Assembly: GCF_005144585.1 (NCBI RefSeq) | Contig: NZ_SSMQ01000003.1 | Span: 124,001-188,000, forward strand | Source of the DNA: Polyangium fumosum | GTDB taxonomy: Bacteria > Myxococcota_A > Polyangia > Polyangiales > Polyangiaceae | Length of the DNA stretch: 64,000 nt | Reading direction: 5' to 3' | Notes under the pieces: model-generated | Seen by the model: only the letters and a program-made list of their open reading frames with translations | Told to the model about the DNA's origin: nothing | The model's database searches: none | Translations under genes and position numbers: made by a program | Shown: positions 8,895 to 17,211 of the stretch, piece by piece | How positions within the stretch are numbered: position 1 is the stretch's first letter | Layout: the number at the start of each line of letters is the position of its first letter

Positions 8895-9467
8895 TCAGAC
8901 GGCGCCGAGGGCCTCGGTGGCCTCGGTGATCGCCGCGTCGACCGCCGCAGCGTCGAGCGCGAAGCGCAGCGCGAGCCGCTCGAGCAAGGCGCGCTCGGAA
9001 GGACGGATGCCGCCCGACGCGCGCGCCATGATCGCGGCGATGCGCAGCACCTCCTGCTGGTGATCACGATGCGTGATCATCTGCGCGATGTGCGCGACGC
9101 GCTCTTCTTCGCTCTCGCGTTGGTGCGCCGAGGCGAGCTCCCCGAAGAGCGCCTCGATCTGCTCGGCCGAGACCTTGCCATCGCAACCAATGCCCACGAT
9201 GGAGCGGAGCACGGCGTCCTCGGTCGTGGTGAGCGGACCATCGGAGGCGGCCACGAGGTACGCGCTCTCGACCGTGCCCTCGAAGAGCGCGGCCGCCGCA
9301 GGATCGAAGCCGGAAGGGGCCGTGGCCTCGTCCCCCATGGGGCGGCTCTGCGCGAGGCGCGCCGCTTGCGCCAGGATCGAGTGCTGCACGCCGCGCGGGG
9401 CGTTCGGCCCAGGCCGTGCGATGCACTGCGTGACGCGCTCGATGAACTTCTCGTCAGGGGAGCTCAT
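8895..9467 (-). CDS. TerB-like (tellurite-resistance/DUF533-type) helical protein
   Basis: The 190-residue protein has a central AYLVAASDGPLTTTEDAVLRSIVG motif, the TerB-like pattern of an acidic helical pair with A..DG....E. This is followed by HRDHQQEVLRIAAIMARASGGIRPSERALLERLA, a second repeat of the same pattern. TerB-like folds are small helical bundles of unclear role, some linked to metal or stress responses. ATG 9467 has GGAAGGAT at a good distance. It sits between lipA and E1 alpha, but no functional link is evident. Confidence 0.65.
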   Translation of the reverse strand: MSSPDEKFIERVTQCIARPGPNAPRGVQHSILAQAARLAQSRPMGDEATAPSGFDPAAAALFEGTVESAYLVAASDGPLTTTEDAVLRSIVGIGCDGKVSAEQIEALFGELASAHQRESEEERVAHIAQMITHRDHQQEVLRIAAIMARASGGIRPSERALLERLALRFALDAAAVDAAITEATEALGAV

Positions 9468-9539
9468 GCCGGGATCCTTCCCTAAGACGCCCCTTTTCAC
9501 ACACTCCGACCGAAACGCCAAGCCCCGGCGCCCAGGACG

Positions 9540-10667
9540 TCAGCGCCGCACGAGCGACGCCGCCGGAACGAGGCCCGCCGACGGGGCCCTTGCGCTGATC
9601 GACGCTCGGGGCTTCGGGTCGCCTTCGGCGCCCTGCGCCCCGAACCCCAGCGGGATCTCGACGCTCGCTGGCGCGCCGAGCTCCAGAGCGACCCGTGCAG
9701 CTTCCCGACGCGCGACGTCGAGCCGCGCATCGAGCTCGGCCTGCACGTCGCCGCCCTCACCGCCCTTGCCTCGCAAGAGGCTGCGCAGGAACACCTCGGC
9801 GGCGCGGTAACTCGACCGGACGAGCGGGCCCGACGCGGCGTAGAGGAAGCCCATCGCGAGGGCTTCTTCCTCGTAGCGCGTGAACGTCTCCGGCGGGACG
9901 AAGCGCAGGACCTCGTGATGCTTGGGCGTGGGCCGGAGGTACTGGCCGATCGTGACGACGTCGACGCCGACGCCGCGAAGATCCCGCATCGTCTCGATGA
10001 CCTCGTCGTCCGTCTCGCCGACGCCGACCATGATCGAGCTCTTCGTCAGTTGCCCCTCGATCCCCTGCGCCCGCGCGCGCGTCTTGGCGCGCTCGAGCAC
10101 GGCGAGCGACTGATCGTAGCTCGATCGCACGTCGCGCACGGTGCGCGTGAGGCGGCGGATGGTCTCGACGTTGTGCGCGAAGACGTCGGGCCTGGCGTCG
10201 ACGACGGTGTCGACGGCGGAGAGATGTCCGCTGAAGTCGCCGACGAGCGTCTCGACGAGGATGTCGGGGCGGAGCGACTTCAAGCGCTGCACGGTGCGGC
10301 CGACGTGCTCGGCGCCGCCGTCGAGGAGGTCGTCGCGGTTGACCATGGTCATGACGACGTACTGGAGATCGAGCCGCGCGATCGCGCGCGCGACGTGCTC
10401 GGGCTCGCGCGTGTCGACGGCGCCGCGCGGGTTGCCGGTGGTGACGGCGCAGAAGCGGCAGCCCCGGGTGCAGACGTCGCCGAGCAGCATCACCGTCGCC
10501 GTGCCCTCGCGCCAGCACTCGCCCACGTTGGGGCAACGCGCTTCCTCGCAGACGGTGTGGAGATCGAGCTCGCGGAAGGTCTGCTTGAGGTGATGGTAGG
10601 TGTCGCCCCCAGGCGCGCGGACTTTCAACCAGGGAGGCTTGGGGACGAAGCGGGAAGCGGCGGTCAT
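9540..10667 (-). CDS. lipA: Lipoyl synthase
   Basis: Radical SAM enzyme that inserts two sulfurs into octanoylated E2/GcvH domains. From ATG 10667 the protein is 375 residues. The auxiliary cluster ligands are C40, C45 and C51 (CEEARCPNVGEC). The radical SAM cluster is C66, C70 and C73 (CTRGCRFC). GGGETDDEV-like and GQYLRPTPKHHEVLRFVPPE blocks are typical LipA. The last 70 residues after AAEVFLRSLLRGK form an Ala/Arg-rich tail longer than in E. coli LipA (321 residues). An in-frame ATG at 10703 is the alternative start. The lipoyl-dependent E1-E2 operon is just downstream, so cofactor and client enzyme are clustered. Confidence 0.93.
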   Translation of the reverse strand: MTAASRFVPKPPWLKVRAPGGDTYHHLKQTFRELDLHTVCEEARCPNVGECWREGTATVMLLGDVCTRGCRFCAVTTGNPRGAVDTREPEHVARAIARLDLQYVVMTMVNRDDLLDGGAEHVGRTVQRLKSLRPDILVETLVGDFSGHLSAVDTVVDARPDVFAHNVETIRRLTRTVRDVRSSYDQSLAVLERAKTRARAQGIEGQLTKSSIMVGVGETDDEVIETMRDLRGVGVDVVTIGQYLRPTPKHHEVLRFVPPETFTRYEEEALAMGFLYAASGPLVRSSYRAAEVFLRSLLRGKGGEGGDVQAELDARLDVARREAARVALELGAPASVEIPLGFGAQGAEGDPKPRASISARAPSAGLVPAASLVRR

Positions 10668-10731
10668 GGATTCCGTTCTGGAGCCGAGGGGAGATGACGG
10701 CAAGGGACTCGCGTGGCCGGCGAGCGTACGG

Positions 10732-11841
10732 TCACACGGAGCTGCGTCGAACCCGCGCGCGGGTCTTTGTTGCTGCGCGCGGGGTGGAAGAGGAAGATGC
10801 GCGCGGGGTGGAAGAGGATGCGCGCGACGGCGGCGCGGCGCGGCGGACCTCGCCGAACACCTCGTCCAGAGTTTCGGCCGTGAGCAGACGGACGCCCCAG
10901 CGGCTGAGCGTGGCCTCGTCCGCGTCGGCGATCTTCGTGCGGGCGGAGGCCGGCAGAGCGCCGAAGCGCGCCGTGAGGAGTTTCCGCAAGAGCCGCGCCT
11001 GTCCCTCCATGCGGCCTTCGACGCGTCCCCGCTCCTCGACCTTGTCTAGCCAGGTGATGATCACGTCTCGCACCTCCGAACCCGTCGCACGTTCCAGGAT
11101 CTCGCCGACCTTCTCCGCGCCGATGCGCTGGTGGGTTGATGCAAGATACCGCAGCAACACGCCAAGTGCAGCAAGGCCGTCCTTGGCCAGTAGCACCTCG
11201 TCGAGCGCCTGCCCGATCCGCTCGATCTCCCGCTCGAACCGCGCGTCGTCGCCCGCCACGGACAGACACCACAAAACGACCTGCCCGAGCGACGTGAGCG
11301 CCCGCTCCACGAGATCGCCCGCGCGCCCGCCGCCGAGGTCGATCAGCCGGAGCTCGAACTGCGGGACGAACGGGGAAAGCCGGGGACGAACCGTCGCGTC
11401 CATCGGCACGAGATCCTGGAACGCCGTCGCCGCCGTCCAGCCCGCCTCGCTGTGGTGCACGACGATGGGGATGATCGGCGGCAGCTCCTTCAGCTTGGGC
11501 TCGTCGCGGACGAGCTGCTCCCAGAGCCGAAACATGTAGACGCCCATGCGAAACACCATGAGCGGGTCGACGTCGCGCTGCTGCTCGACGAGCGCGTGGA
11601 AGTAGACCTTTTTCCCGCGGATGCGCGCCGAAAACACGAGGTCGCCGTGGCGGTGGCGGAGCGCGCGGTCGACGAAGCTGCCCTGTTCGAGCCGCAACGT
11701 GCCCCAGTCGATCCCGTCCGCGAGCTCCTTCGGCAAAGCTGCCCGGAGCAGGCCGACCGCGTGCTCGCGCTGGGAAAACGCCCACTTGAAGAGCGCGTCG
11801 TGCGGCTGGGACAAGGGATCCGGACGGCGCGGCTTCGGCAT
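10732..11841 (-). CDS. Rpn/YhgA-type PD-(D/E)XK nuclease family protein
   Basis: The 369-residue protein opens with SQPHDALFKWAFSQREHAVGLLRAALP, the hallmark of Rpn (recombination-promoting nuclease, transposase_31-like) proteins. The nuclease core is HGDLVFS...KKVYFHALVEQQ (D-x(n)-ExQ pattern). VYMFRLWEQLV..PIIPIVVHHS follows, as in the family. The middle is helical and ends in KVEERGRVEGRMEGQARLL, the usual C-terminal helix. A repetitive Ser/Pro/Arg tail is encoded by two direct copies of a purine-rich segment around 10780-10820. Rpn proteins are metal-dependent DNases linked to RecA-independent recombination and recently to phage defence. The start codon directly follows a hairpin. Confidence 0.8.
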   Translation of the reverse strand: MPKPRRPDPLSQPHDALFKWAFSQREHAVGLLRAALPKELADGIDWGTLRLEQGSFVDRALRHRHGDLVFSARIRGKKVYFHALVEQQRDVDPLMVFRMGVYMFRLWEQLVRDEPKLKELPPIIPIVVHHSEAGWTAATAFQDLVPMDATVRPRLSPFVPQFELRLIDLGGGRAGDLVERALTSLGQVVLWCLSVAGDDARFEREIERIGQALDEVLLAKDGLAALGVLLRYLASTHQRIGAEKVGEILERATGSEVRDVIITWLDKVEERGRVEGRMEGQARLLRKLLTARFGALPASARTKIADADEATLSRWGVRLLTAETLDEVFGEVRRAAPPSRASSSTPRASSSSTPRAATKTRARVRRSSV

Positions 11842-11842
11842 G

Positions 11843-11924
11843 CCCGGGACGTTTGTCCCGGGTTCCCCCGGACGAACAAGTTTTTCGAGATGAAAAGCCC
11901 GGGCGACCCCCGGACGAACCGGCC
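11843..11924 (-). repeat. Hairpin and direct repeats between mtnA and the Rpn-like gene
   Basis: CCCGGGAC (11843-11850) and GTCCCGGG (11855-11862) form a perfect 8-bp stem with a GTTT loop, ending one base before the Rpn start codon. Upstream of it the 13-base sequence CCCCCGGACGAAC occurs twice (near 11865 and 11912), about 47 bases apart. No Shine-Dalgarno is visible. The hairpin could hide the start codon and keep expression of the nuclease low; this is inference. Confidence 0.4.
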
Positions 11925-13021
11925 TACACCCCGCTCGCCTCGCCCGCCCGCGCGATCTCCCCCGCGGCAAACTCGCCCCGCTCCGTGAAGATCGCCGTAA
12001 TCAGCTCGGCCGGCGTCACGTCGAACGCCGGATGCCGCGCCGGCACGCCCTCCGGCACCAGCACCGCGCCTCCCACCCGGACCACCTCGTCCCGGCTGCG
12101 CTCCTCGAGCGGGATGTGATCCCCGTCCAGCGTCGCGAGATCGACCGTGCTCCACGGCGCGGCCACGTAAAACGGGACGCCGTGGTGCTTCGCCAGGCAG
12201 GCGAGCCCGTACGTGCCGATCTTGTTCGCGATGTCCCCGTTCCGCGCGATCCTGTCGGCGCCCACCACGATCGCCGTCACCTCGCGCCGCCGCAGGAAAT
12301 AACCGGCCATCGAGTCCGTGATCACCTCGACCGGGATGCCGTCTTGCGCGAGCTCCCACGCCGTCAGCCGCGCGCCTTGCAGGTACGGCCTCGTCTCGTC
12401 CGCCAGCACCCGCACGCGCTTGCCCGCCTCCGCCGCCGCGCGGATCACGCCGAGCGCCGTGCCATACCCGCCCGTCGCCAGCGCGCCCGCGTTGCAATGC
12501 GTGAGGATCGTCGCGCCGTCCGGGATACGCGCCGCGCCGATCCGACCCATCCGCCGGCACGCCTCGCGGTCCTCCACGTGGATGCGCCGCGCGAGCGCCG
12601 CGAGCTCCGCCACGCGCACCTCGGCCGCGTCGCTCGCGTGCGCCTCGGCCGACGTGAGCATGCGCGAGACCGCCCAGGAGAGGTTCACCGCCGTCGGCCG
12701 CGCCGCCACCAGCATGCTCGCCGCGGCGCGCAGACCGGCGACGTACCGCTCCGCGACCGCCGGGCGCAACGCGCGCGCCGCGAGCACCATGCCGTACGCC
12801 GCCGCGATCCCGATCGCCGGCGCGCCGCGCACGACCATCGCGCGGATCGCCTCCGCGACATCCTCGACCGAGCGCAACGTCACGTAGACCTCGCGCGCCG
12901 GCAGATCCCGCTGGTCGAGGAGGAACACGCGGTCGCAGCTCTCCGCGAGCTCGGCCGCCGAGTACCCCGCGCCCGAGAGCGCCGGGGCCGGATACCAGGG
13001 CGGGGGCGCCACCGTGGTCAC
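11924..13021 (-). CDS. mtnA: S-methyl-5-thioribose-1-phosphate isomerase
   Basis: Methionine salvage enzyme that converts methylthioribose-1-phosphate to the ribulose form. The 365-residue protein has the MtnA blocks [35 protein letters not shown] (catalytic Cys) and [23 protein letters not shown] (catalytic Asp in GAD). [24 protein letters not shown] at the N-terminus is also typical. The GTG start at 13021 overlaps the stop of the upstream small gene as GTGA, so the two are translationally coupled. Length matches the family. Confidence 0.93.
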   Translation of the reverse strand: MTTVAPPPWYPAPALSGAGYSAAELAESCDRVFLLDQRDLPAREVYVTLRSVEDVAEAIRAMVVRGAPAIGIAAAYGMVLAARALRPAVAERYVAGLRAAASMLVAARPTAVNLSWAVSRMLTSAEAHASDAAEVRVAELAALARRIHVEDREACRRMGRIGAARIPDGATILTHCNAGALATGGYGTALGVIRAAAEAGKRVRVLADETRPYLQGARLTAWELAQDGIPVEVITDSMAGYFLRRREVTAIVVGADRIARNGDIANKIGTYGLACLAKHHGVPFYVAAPWSTVDLATLDGDHIPLEERSRDEVVRVGGAVLVPEGVPARHPAFDVTPAELITAIFTERGEFAAGEIARAGEASGV

Positions 13022-13335
13022 GAATGCCCCCCGTGCCCGTTCTTCGGGCCTTCCGCGGCGCGGGCGAGCTCGAGGCGTCCCCGGATCTCCTCCGCCACCA
13101 TGGCGAAATCCTCGGCCGCCTCGGCCTTTTTCCCTTCCAGGTAGGCCCGGAGCCCCTCGATGGCCGTGAGCGCGATGCTCGCGTTCACGCCCCTCTGCGA
13201 GAGGGACTCGATCACGTCGCCGTTCTTCAGGAGATCCTCGAGATCGTCGAACACGCTCGCGATCTCCCGGGTCGGATCCACGGCGAACGTGGTGCCCGAT
13301 CCGATCGTTCGGTCGTCGTCGTCGCTCGAAGCCAT
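13018..13335 (-). CDS. Small acidic hypothetical protein coupled to mtnA
   Basis: The 105-residue protein is not recognised. It has an acidic start (MASSDDDD), then [62 protein letters not shown], which looks fully helical and amphipathic, and a His/Gly-rich end. Its stop overlaps the mtnA start by 4 bases, and it begins 4 bases after the SDR stop, so it sits inside a tight operon. Codon bias matches the neighbours, which supports real expression. Confidence 0.6.
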   Translation of the reverse strand: MASSDDDDRTIGSGTTFAVDPTREIASVFDDLEDLLKNGDVIESLSQRGVNASIALTAIEGLRAYLEGKKAEAAEDFAMVAEEIRGRLELARAAEGPKNGHGGHS

Positions 13336-13339
13336 GGCT

Positions 13340-14188
13340 TCACTTCTTCTTGTCGGTCGTCTCGGTCGTCGTCGGGAGCGCCGAGAACGGGAAATGCGGC
13401 GGCTCGTGGCCAGGCGCGCACTGGTACTTGGAGAAATCGGTCACGCCTTCGCTACGCAGGAGCGTCTCGTCGATCCAGGCCTGGCCCTGCCGCGCCGAGG
13501 GCTCCTTCGTGATCAGCGCGAGCGTCGCGTCCGCGAGGATGTCGGCCTTGCGCCAGAACTCCGGGCCGCCGAGGCCGAAGTTGATGGTCGCGTAGCTCTC
13601 GATCGCCGTCGCCGGCCAGAGCGCGTTCGCCGTCACGTTGTGCGCCTTCGCCTCCTCCGCGATCGCCAGCGCGATCATCGTCATGCCGAACTTGGAGACC
13701 GCGTAGGCCCCATGGTGCGCGACCCCGTTCGCGTCCACCGGCGGCGACATCATCACGATGTGCCCCCACTTGCGCTCGATCATGTGCGGCAAGGCCGCCT
13801 GCGCGAGCGCGAACGACGCCCGCACGTTGATGCCCATCACGAGGTCGAACTTCTTCATCGGCGTCCCGGTGACGTCCGCCCACCAGAGCGCGCCCGCGTT
13901 GTTCACGAGCACGTCGAGCCGGCCGAAATGCGCCACCGCTTCGGCGACCGCCGCCTGGCACGCGTCCGCGTCGCGCACGTCGAGCTTGATCGGCAGCGCC
14001 CGGCGGCCGAGCCCCTCGACCTCCTTGGCCACGCTGTGGATCGTCCCCGGCAGCCGGGGATTCGCCTCGACCTCCGACTTCGCCGCGATGACGACGTCCG
14101 CGCCCTCCCGCGCACAAGCGAGCGCGACCGCCCGACCAATGCCCCGCGAGGCGCCCGTGATGAAGACAACCCTGTTCTCGAGCCGCAT
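13340..14188 (-). CDS. Short-chain dehydrogenase/reductase, HSDL2-like
   Basis: The 282-residue Rossmann enzyme has the NAD(P)-binding TGASRGIG near residue 12 and NNAG near 90. The active site is S...YAVSK (AYAVSKFGMT). The insert VEANPRLPGTIHSVAKEVEGLG and VMMSPPVDANG are characteristic of the HSDL2 branch (hydroxysteroid dehydrogenase-like 2). HSDL2 proteins are linked to fatty acid metabolism, but substrates are unknown. ATG 14188 was chosen because MRLENRVVFITG is the normal SDR start. It is the first gene of a probable SDR-small protein-mtnA operon. Confidence 0.87.
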   Translation of the reverse strand: MRLENRVVFITGASRGIGRAVALACAREGADVVIAAKSEVEANPRLPGTIHSVAKEVEGLGRRALPIKLDVRDADACQAAVAEAVAHFGRLDVLVNNAGALWWADVTGTPMKKFDLVMGINVRASFALAQAALPHMIERKWGHIVMMSPPVDANGVAHHGAYAVSKFGMTMIALAIAEEAKAHNVTANALWPATAIESYATINFGLGGPEFWRKADILADATLALITKEPSARQGQAWIDETLLRSEGVTDFSKYQCAPGHEPPHFPFSALPTTTETTDKKK

Positions 14189-14254
14189 GGCGGGTTCCAT
14201 ACTGCACGCTGGCACCCTCCGCGACGGATTTCGTCGCTCGAAGGGCACGCGCCG

Positions 14255-15091
14255 TCAGCGCCGCCCTTTGCTCCGCTTTCGCGTCCCGGAGACGATGCGC
14301 GCCGCGTCGCGGGGCGGCTTCTTGCTTGCCTCCAGGAGCCCATCGATCCGCGCGGCCTCCGCGTTTTTCAGGCCTCCCCGGCGCAGGGCCGTGATGGCCT
14401 GCGACACGACCTCGCGCGTCTCCGGGCGCTTCGAGGCCGTCTTCGCTTCGACCCACGCGACGACCTCGGGGAAGCGCGCTGCGAGCACCGCGACCTCGCT
14501 CGGCATCGCCTCGCGGAGGGTGCGCAGGCCCTGCGATCGCTCCGCCGCGCGGGGTGACACGTCGGCGAGCGTGAACGCCTCGTCGAGCCGCGCGATCACC
14601 TCCTCCGGCCCGCGCAGCCGATCGAGGACCTCCCGATCCGCGAGCGCTTCGAGCACCACGTGCGCGTGGAAGTAGCCGTCGGTCCACGTCGCGAGCTCGG
14701 GCAACGTCGCCTCGCCCCGCTCGCGCAGCACCTCCCGCAGCGCGGAGACGATGCCCATGCGGACGAGGTGCCGCGGCTCGTCCGCGAGGTCGTGGAGCGT
14801 GCCCATGGCCCCGCGCGGGTCGAGGCCCACGAGCGCGCGCTGGGCGAGCGCGTGCGCCGCGACGATCACCGGATACTCGCCGGGGCATCCGAGCAGCGCG
14901 CGGACGAGCGCGTCCGCTTTGCCGCGGCGGGACGCGATGGCGATGCCCACGGTGCGGGCGAAGTCGAGGTTCGGGCGCGTGCCGGGCAAGTTCGAGTGCC
15001 GATCGAGCACGTCGAGCAGGCCGCGCAGGGGTCCCCCCGCGAGGACCAGATCGAGGGCCGCGTCGAGCTTGCTGGGTTGTGCTTCGGGCAT
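14255..15091 (-). CDS. HEAT-like helical hypothetical protein
   Basis: The 278-residue soluble protein is made almost entirely of Ala/Leu-rich helix pairs, for example GALRGLLDVLDRH-type and LVRMGIVSALREVLRERGEATLPELATW stretches. This suggests a HEAT or ARM-like scaffold. It ends in a basic tail (SGTRKRSKGRR). No catalytic motif is visible. It lies 3 bases downstream of the secreted 548-residue gene's stop and may be cotranscribed with it. Function is unknown. Confidence 0.6.
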   Translation of the reverse strand: MPEAQPSKLDAALDLVLAGGPLRGLLDVLDRHSNLPGTRPNLDFARTVGIAIASRRGKADALVRALLGCPGEYPVIVAAHALAQRALVGLDPRGAMGTLHDLADEPRHLVRMGIVSALREVLRERGEATLPELATWTDGYFHAHVVLEALADREVLDRLRGPEEVIARLDEAFTLADVSPRAAERSQGLRTLREAMPSEVAVLAARFPEVVAWVEAKTASKRPETREVVSQAITALRRGGLKNAEAARIDGLLEASKKPPRDAARIVSGTRKRSKGRR

Positions 15092-15094
15092 TTC

Positions 15095-16741
15095 TCAGAA
15101 TCCGATCGTGGCGCCCACTTCGGGCGTCAGCACGAACGTGACCACGGGGAGCGTCACGTTCGCGCGCAGGCCGACGCTGATCGCGACCCGCTCGAGCGGC
15201 GCATACTGCAAGCCGCCGCCGAGCGCGAGAAATCCCTGCCCGGCTTGCTTGTACGCCTTCAAGGACTGGACCCGCGGCTCGACACGCGAGCCCTCGTACG
15301 TCGGGTTGCCCGGCTTCGTGCAAGGGCTGTTCTGGTCGGCCGGGTTCGCCGCGCCGCAGGCGACGCCGTCTTCGAGCACCTCCACGTTGACGGGCGTGTC
15401 GATCTGCGCGAGCCCGGCCGCGGCGAAGACGAAGGGGCGCGCGCCGATGCTGGCGAACGGGTTCTTGCCGATGAAGTAGGTGCCGCGCAGCTCCGCGTGC
15501 ACCGGCAGGAAGCTCGCCTCGTCGGCGCTCGACGTGCGGAACGCGAAGCCGATGCGCACGCCCGCCAGGATGTTGTCGAGGAAGAGCCGGTCGTAGCCGG
15601 CCATGACGCGGATCGTGGAGAGCGCGAGGCCCCCCGAGACGTTGTTCGCGACGCCGGGCGTGGGCGCGCCGAGGTACCGGCTCCCGTCCTCGCGCACGCA
15701 CACGAAGTGCTCACGCTCCTGCCCGTCGACCGAGCAGACGTCCTGGCCCGAGAAGATCGAGATGTCCGGCGCGATCGTGAGCGAAACCCAGTTCTTCCGC
15801 GGGCCCGTGTCCTTCGGCTCCTCGAAGGCGTCTGGCCTCTTCGTGCACTCGCCGCTGATGCACGCGTACCCCGCGTTGCACTGGTTGTCGTCGAGGCACT
15901 GCCTCGGCCCGGACTCGACCTTCACGCAGAGCTCGGGCGGCGCGAAGCCGGGCCAGCTCGGCGGCTCGCCCTCGATGCGCGCCTTGATCGCCGTGCTCAA
16001 GGGCTGCGCGCGCGAGCCCGCGCCCGTCACGATGGCGCCGTCCGCGTCGGTGATCGTGATGTAATAGTCGAGCTTGCCCTCTTTCGTGACGTCGGTGCAC
16101 GGCACGTTGATGCCGAAGCCGAACTCGCCGACCTTCTTCATCACGAGCGTCTTCCAGTCGCCCGCGCCCGGGGCGAGGAACGTGACCGTGACCTTCTTCG
16201 CGTCCTGCAAGAGCTCCGGCGCGAGCCGCACGTAGAGCGGCAAGGGCGTGTCGACGCGCTGCTCGGCCGGCGCCGTGTGCGTGATGCCCTGGCCCGAGGG
16301 CGCGGCTTGTCCCCCTGCCGCGGGCGCGCCGTCGAGCTTGAGCTGCTTGCGCGCGTTCTCGTAGGCGTACTTCACCTCGCCCGAGCTCATGTCCTCGTCG
16401 GGCTTCGCCGACTTGTCGAGGGTGAGCGCCTCGACGAACACCTCACGCGCGTCTTCGAGCTGCTTCTTGCCGCCCGCGAGCACCACGCCCAGCGCCACGA
16501 GGGCCCGCGCCTTCACGCTCGGCGTGCACTTGTCCGCGCCACACGCGTCGATCGCCGTCCGGAGCCGCTTTTCAGCCTGGTCGAACTTCGTCTCCAGGTA
16601 GTCGACATCCATCGCCTGCGTGATGGCCTTCTCGGCCTGCGCGTCCTTGGGCGCCGCCGCATGCGCGGGCAAGGCGCAGAGGAGCGGGGAGCCGAAGGCG
16701 AGCGCGAGCAGGGCGCGAGGGAAGAAACCCAAGGGACGCAT
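15095..16741 (-). CDS. Secreted outer-membrane-type protein with C-terminal beta-barrel-like region
   Basis: The 548-residue protein starts with a clear Sec signal peptide (MRPLGFFPRALLALAFGSPL...PAHA). The N-terminal half has TPR-like helices (SVKARALVALGVVLAGGKKQLEDAREVFVEALTLD). A cysteine cluster follows (CLDDNQCNAGYACISGEC), which is a small disulfide-rich module common in myxobacterial secreted proteins. The C-terminal 200 residues alternate hydrophobic and polar residues and end in Phe (PEVGATIGF), as expected for an outer-membrane barrel strand. The exact role is not recognised. Confidence 0.65.
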   Translation of the reverse strand: MRPLGFFPRALLALAFGSPLLCALPAHAAAPKDAQAEKAITQAMDVDYLETKFDQAEKRLRTAIDACGADKCTPSVKARALVALGVVLAGGKKQLEDAREVFVEALTLDKSAKPDEDMSSGEVKYAYENARKQLKLDGAPAAGGQAAPSGQGITHTAPAEQRVDTPLPLYVRLAPELLQDAKKVTVTFLAPGAGDWKTLVMKKVGEFGFGINVPCTDVTKEGKLDYYITITDADGAIVTGAGSRAQPLSTAIKARIEGEPPSWPGFAPPELCVKVESGPRQCLDDNQCNAGYACISGECTKRPDAFEEPKDTGPRKNWVSLTIAPDISIFSGQDVCSVDGQEREHFVCVREDGSRYLGAPTPGVANNVSGGLALSTIRVMAGYDRLFLDNILAGVRIGFAFRTSSADEASFLPVHAELRGTYFIGKNPFASIGARPFVFAAAGLAQIDTPVNVEVLEDGVACGAANPADQNSPCTKPGNPTYEGSRVEPRVQSLKAYKQAGQGFLALGGGLQYAPLERVAISVGLRANVTLPVVTFVLTPEVGATIGF

Positions 16742-16858
16742 CGGGCGAACTCTACCTTAACGGAACGTGACAGGGCGAGATCGGTGCGCGCAGGCGGCCG
16801 AGGATGCGTGGTGTCTGCAAGGACGAGGCGATCGCGCGCGTGGGGGATCACCTTGCCC

Positions 16859-17133
16859 GTCGCCACGTGGCGACCCCCTCACGTCACGATGACGCGTGCC
16901 TGTCGCCGCGTGGCGACCCCCTCGCGTCACGGCGACGCGTGCCCGTCGCCGCGTGGCGACCCCCTCGCGTCACGACGACGTGTGCCCGTCGCCGCGTGGC
17001 GACCCCCTCGCGTCACGACGACGCGTGCCCGTTGCCACGTGGCGACCCCCTCACGTCACGATGACGCGTGCCCGTTGCCACGTGGCGACCCCCTCGCGTC
17101 ACGACGACGCGTACCCGTCGCCGCGTGGCGACA
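16859..17133. repeat. Tandem array of 43-bp units (6.3 copies)
   Basis: Seven copies of GTGGCGAC start at 16867, 16910, 16953, 16996, 17039, 17082 and 17125, each exactly 43 bases apart. Each unit contains a 16-bp dyad (perfect in copy one: GTCGCCACGTGGCGAC, 16859-16874) and a second imperfect dyad GCGTCA..TGACGC. Copies differ by a few substitutions. 43 is not a multiple of 3, so this is not a protein repeat, and there are no variable spacers, so it is not CRISPR. It fills most of the 470-base gap between two minus-strand genes. Forty-three bases is close to four helical turns. Confidence 0.9.
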
Positions 17134-17211
17134 GGGGCGGGGCGGGGTTTCGAGGAGGGAGAGCGTGTGAATGGGGATGGGTGGAAATGGTTCTTCGGGG
17201 GGCCCCCTGCA

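Noticed and set aside
16859-17133. CRISPR array
   Set aside because: Units are near-identical along their full length with no variable spacers, and no cas genes are nearby. The same holds for the arrays at 30.3/39.8 and 42.5 kb.
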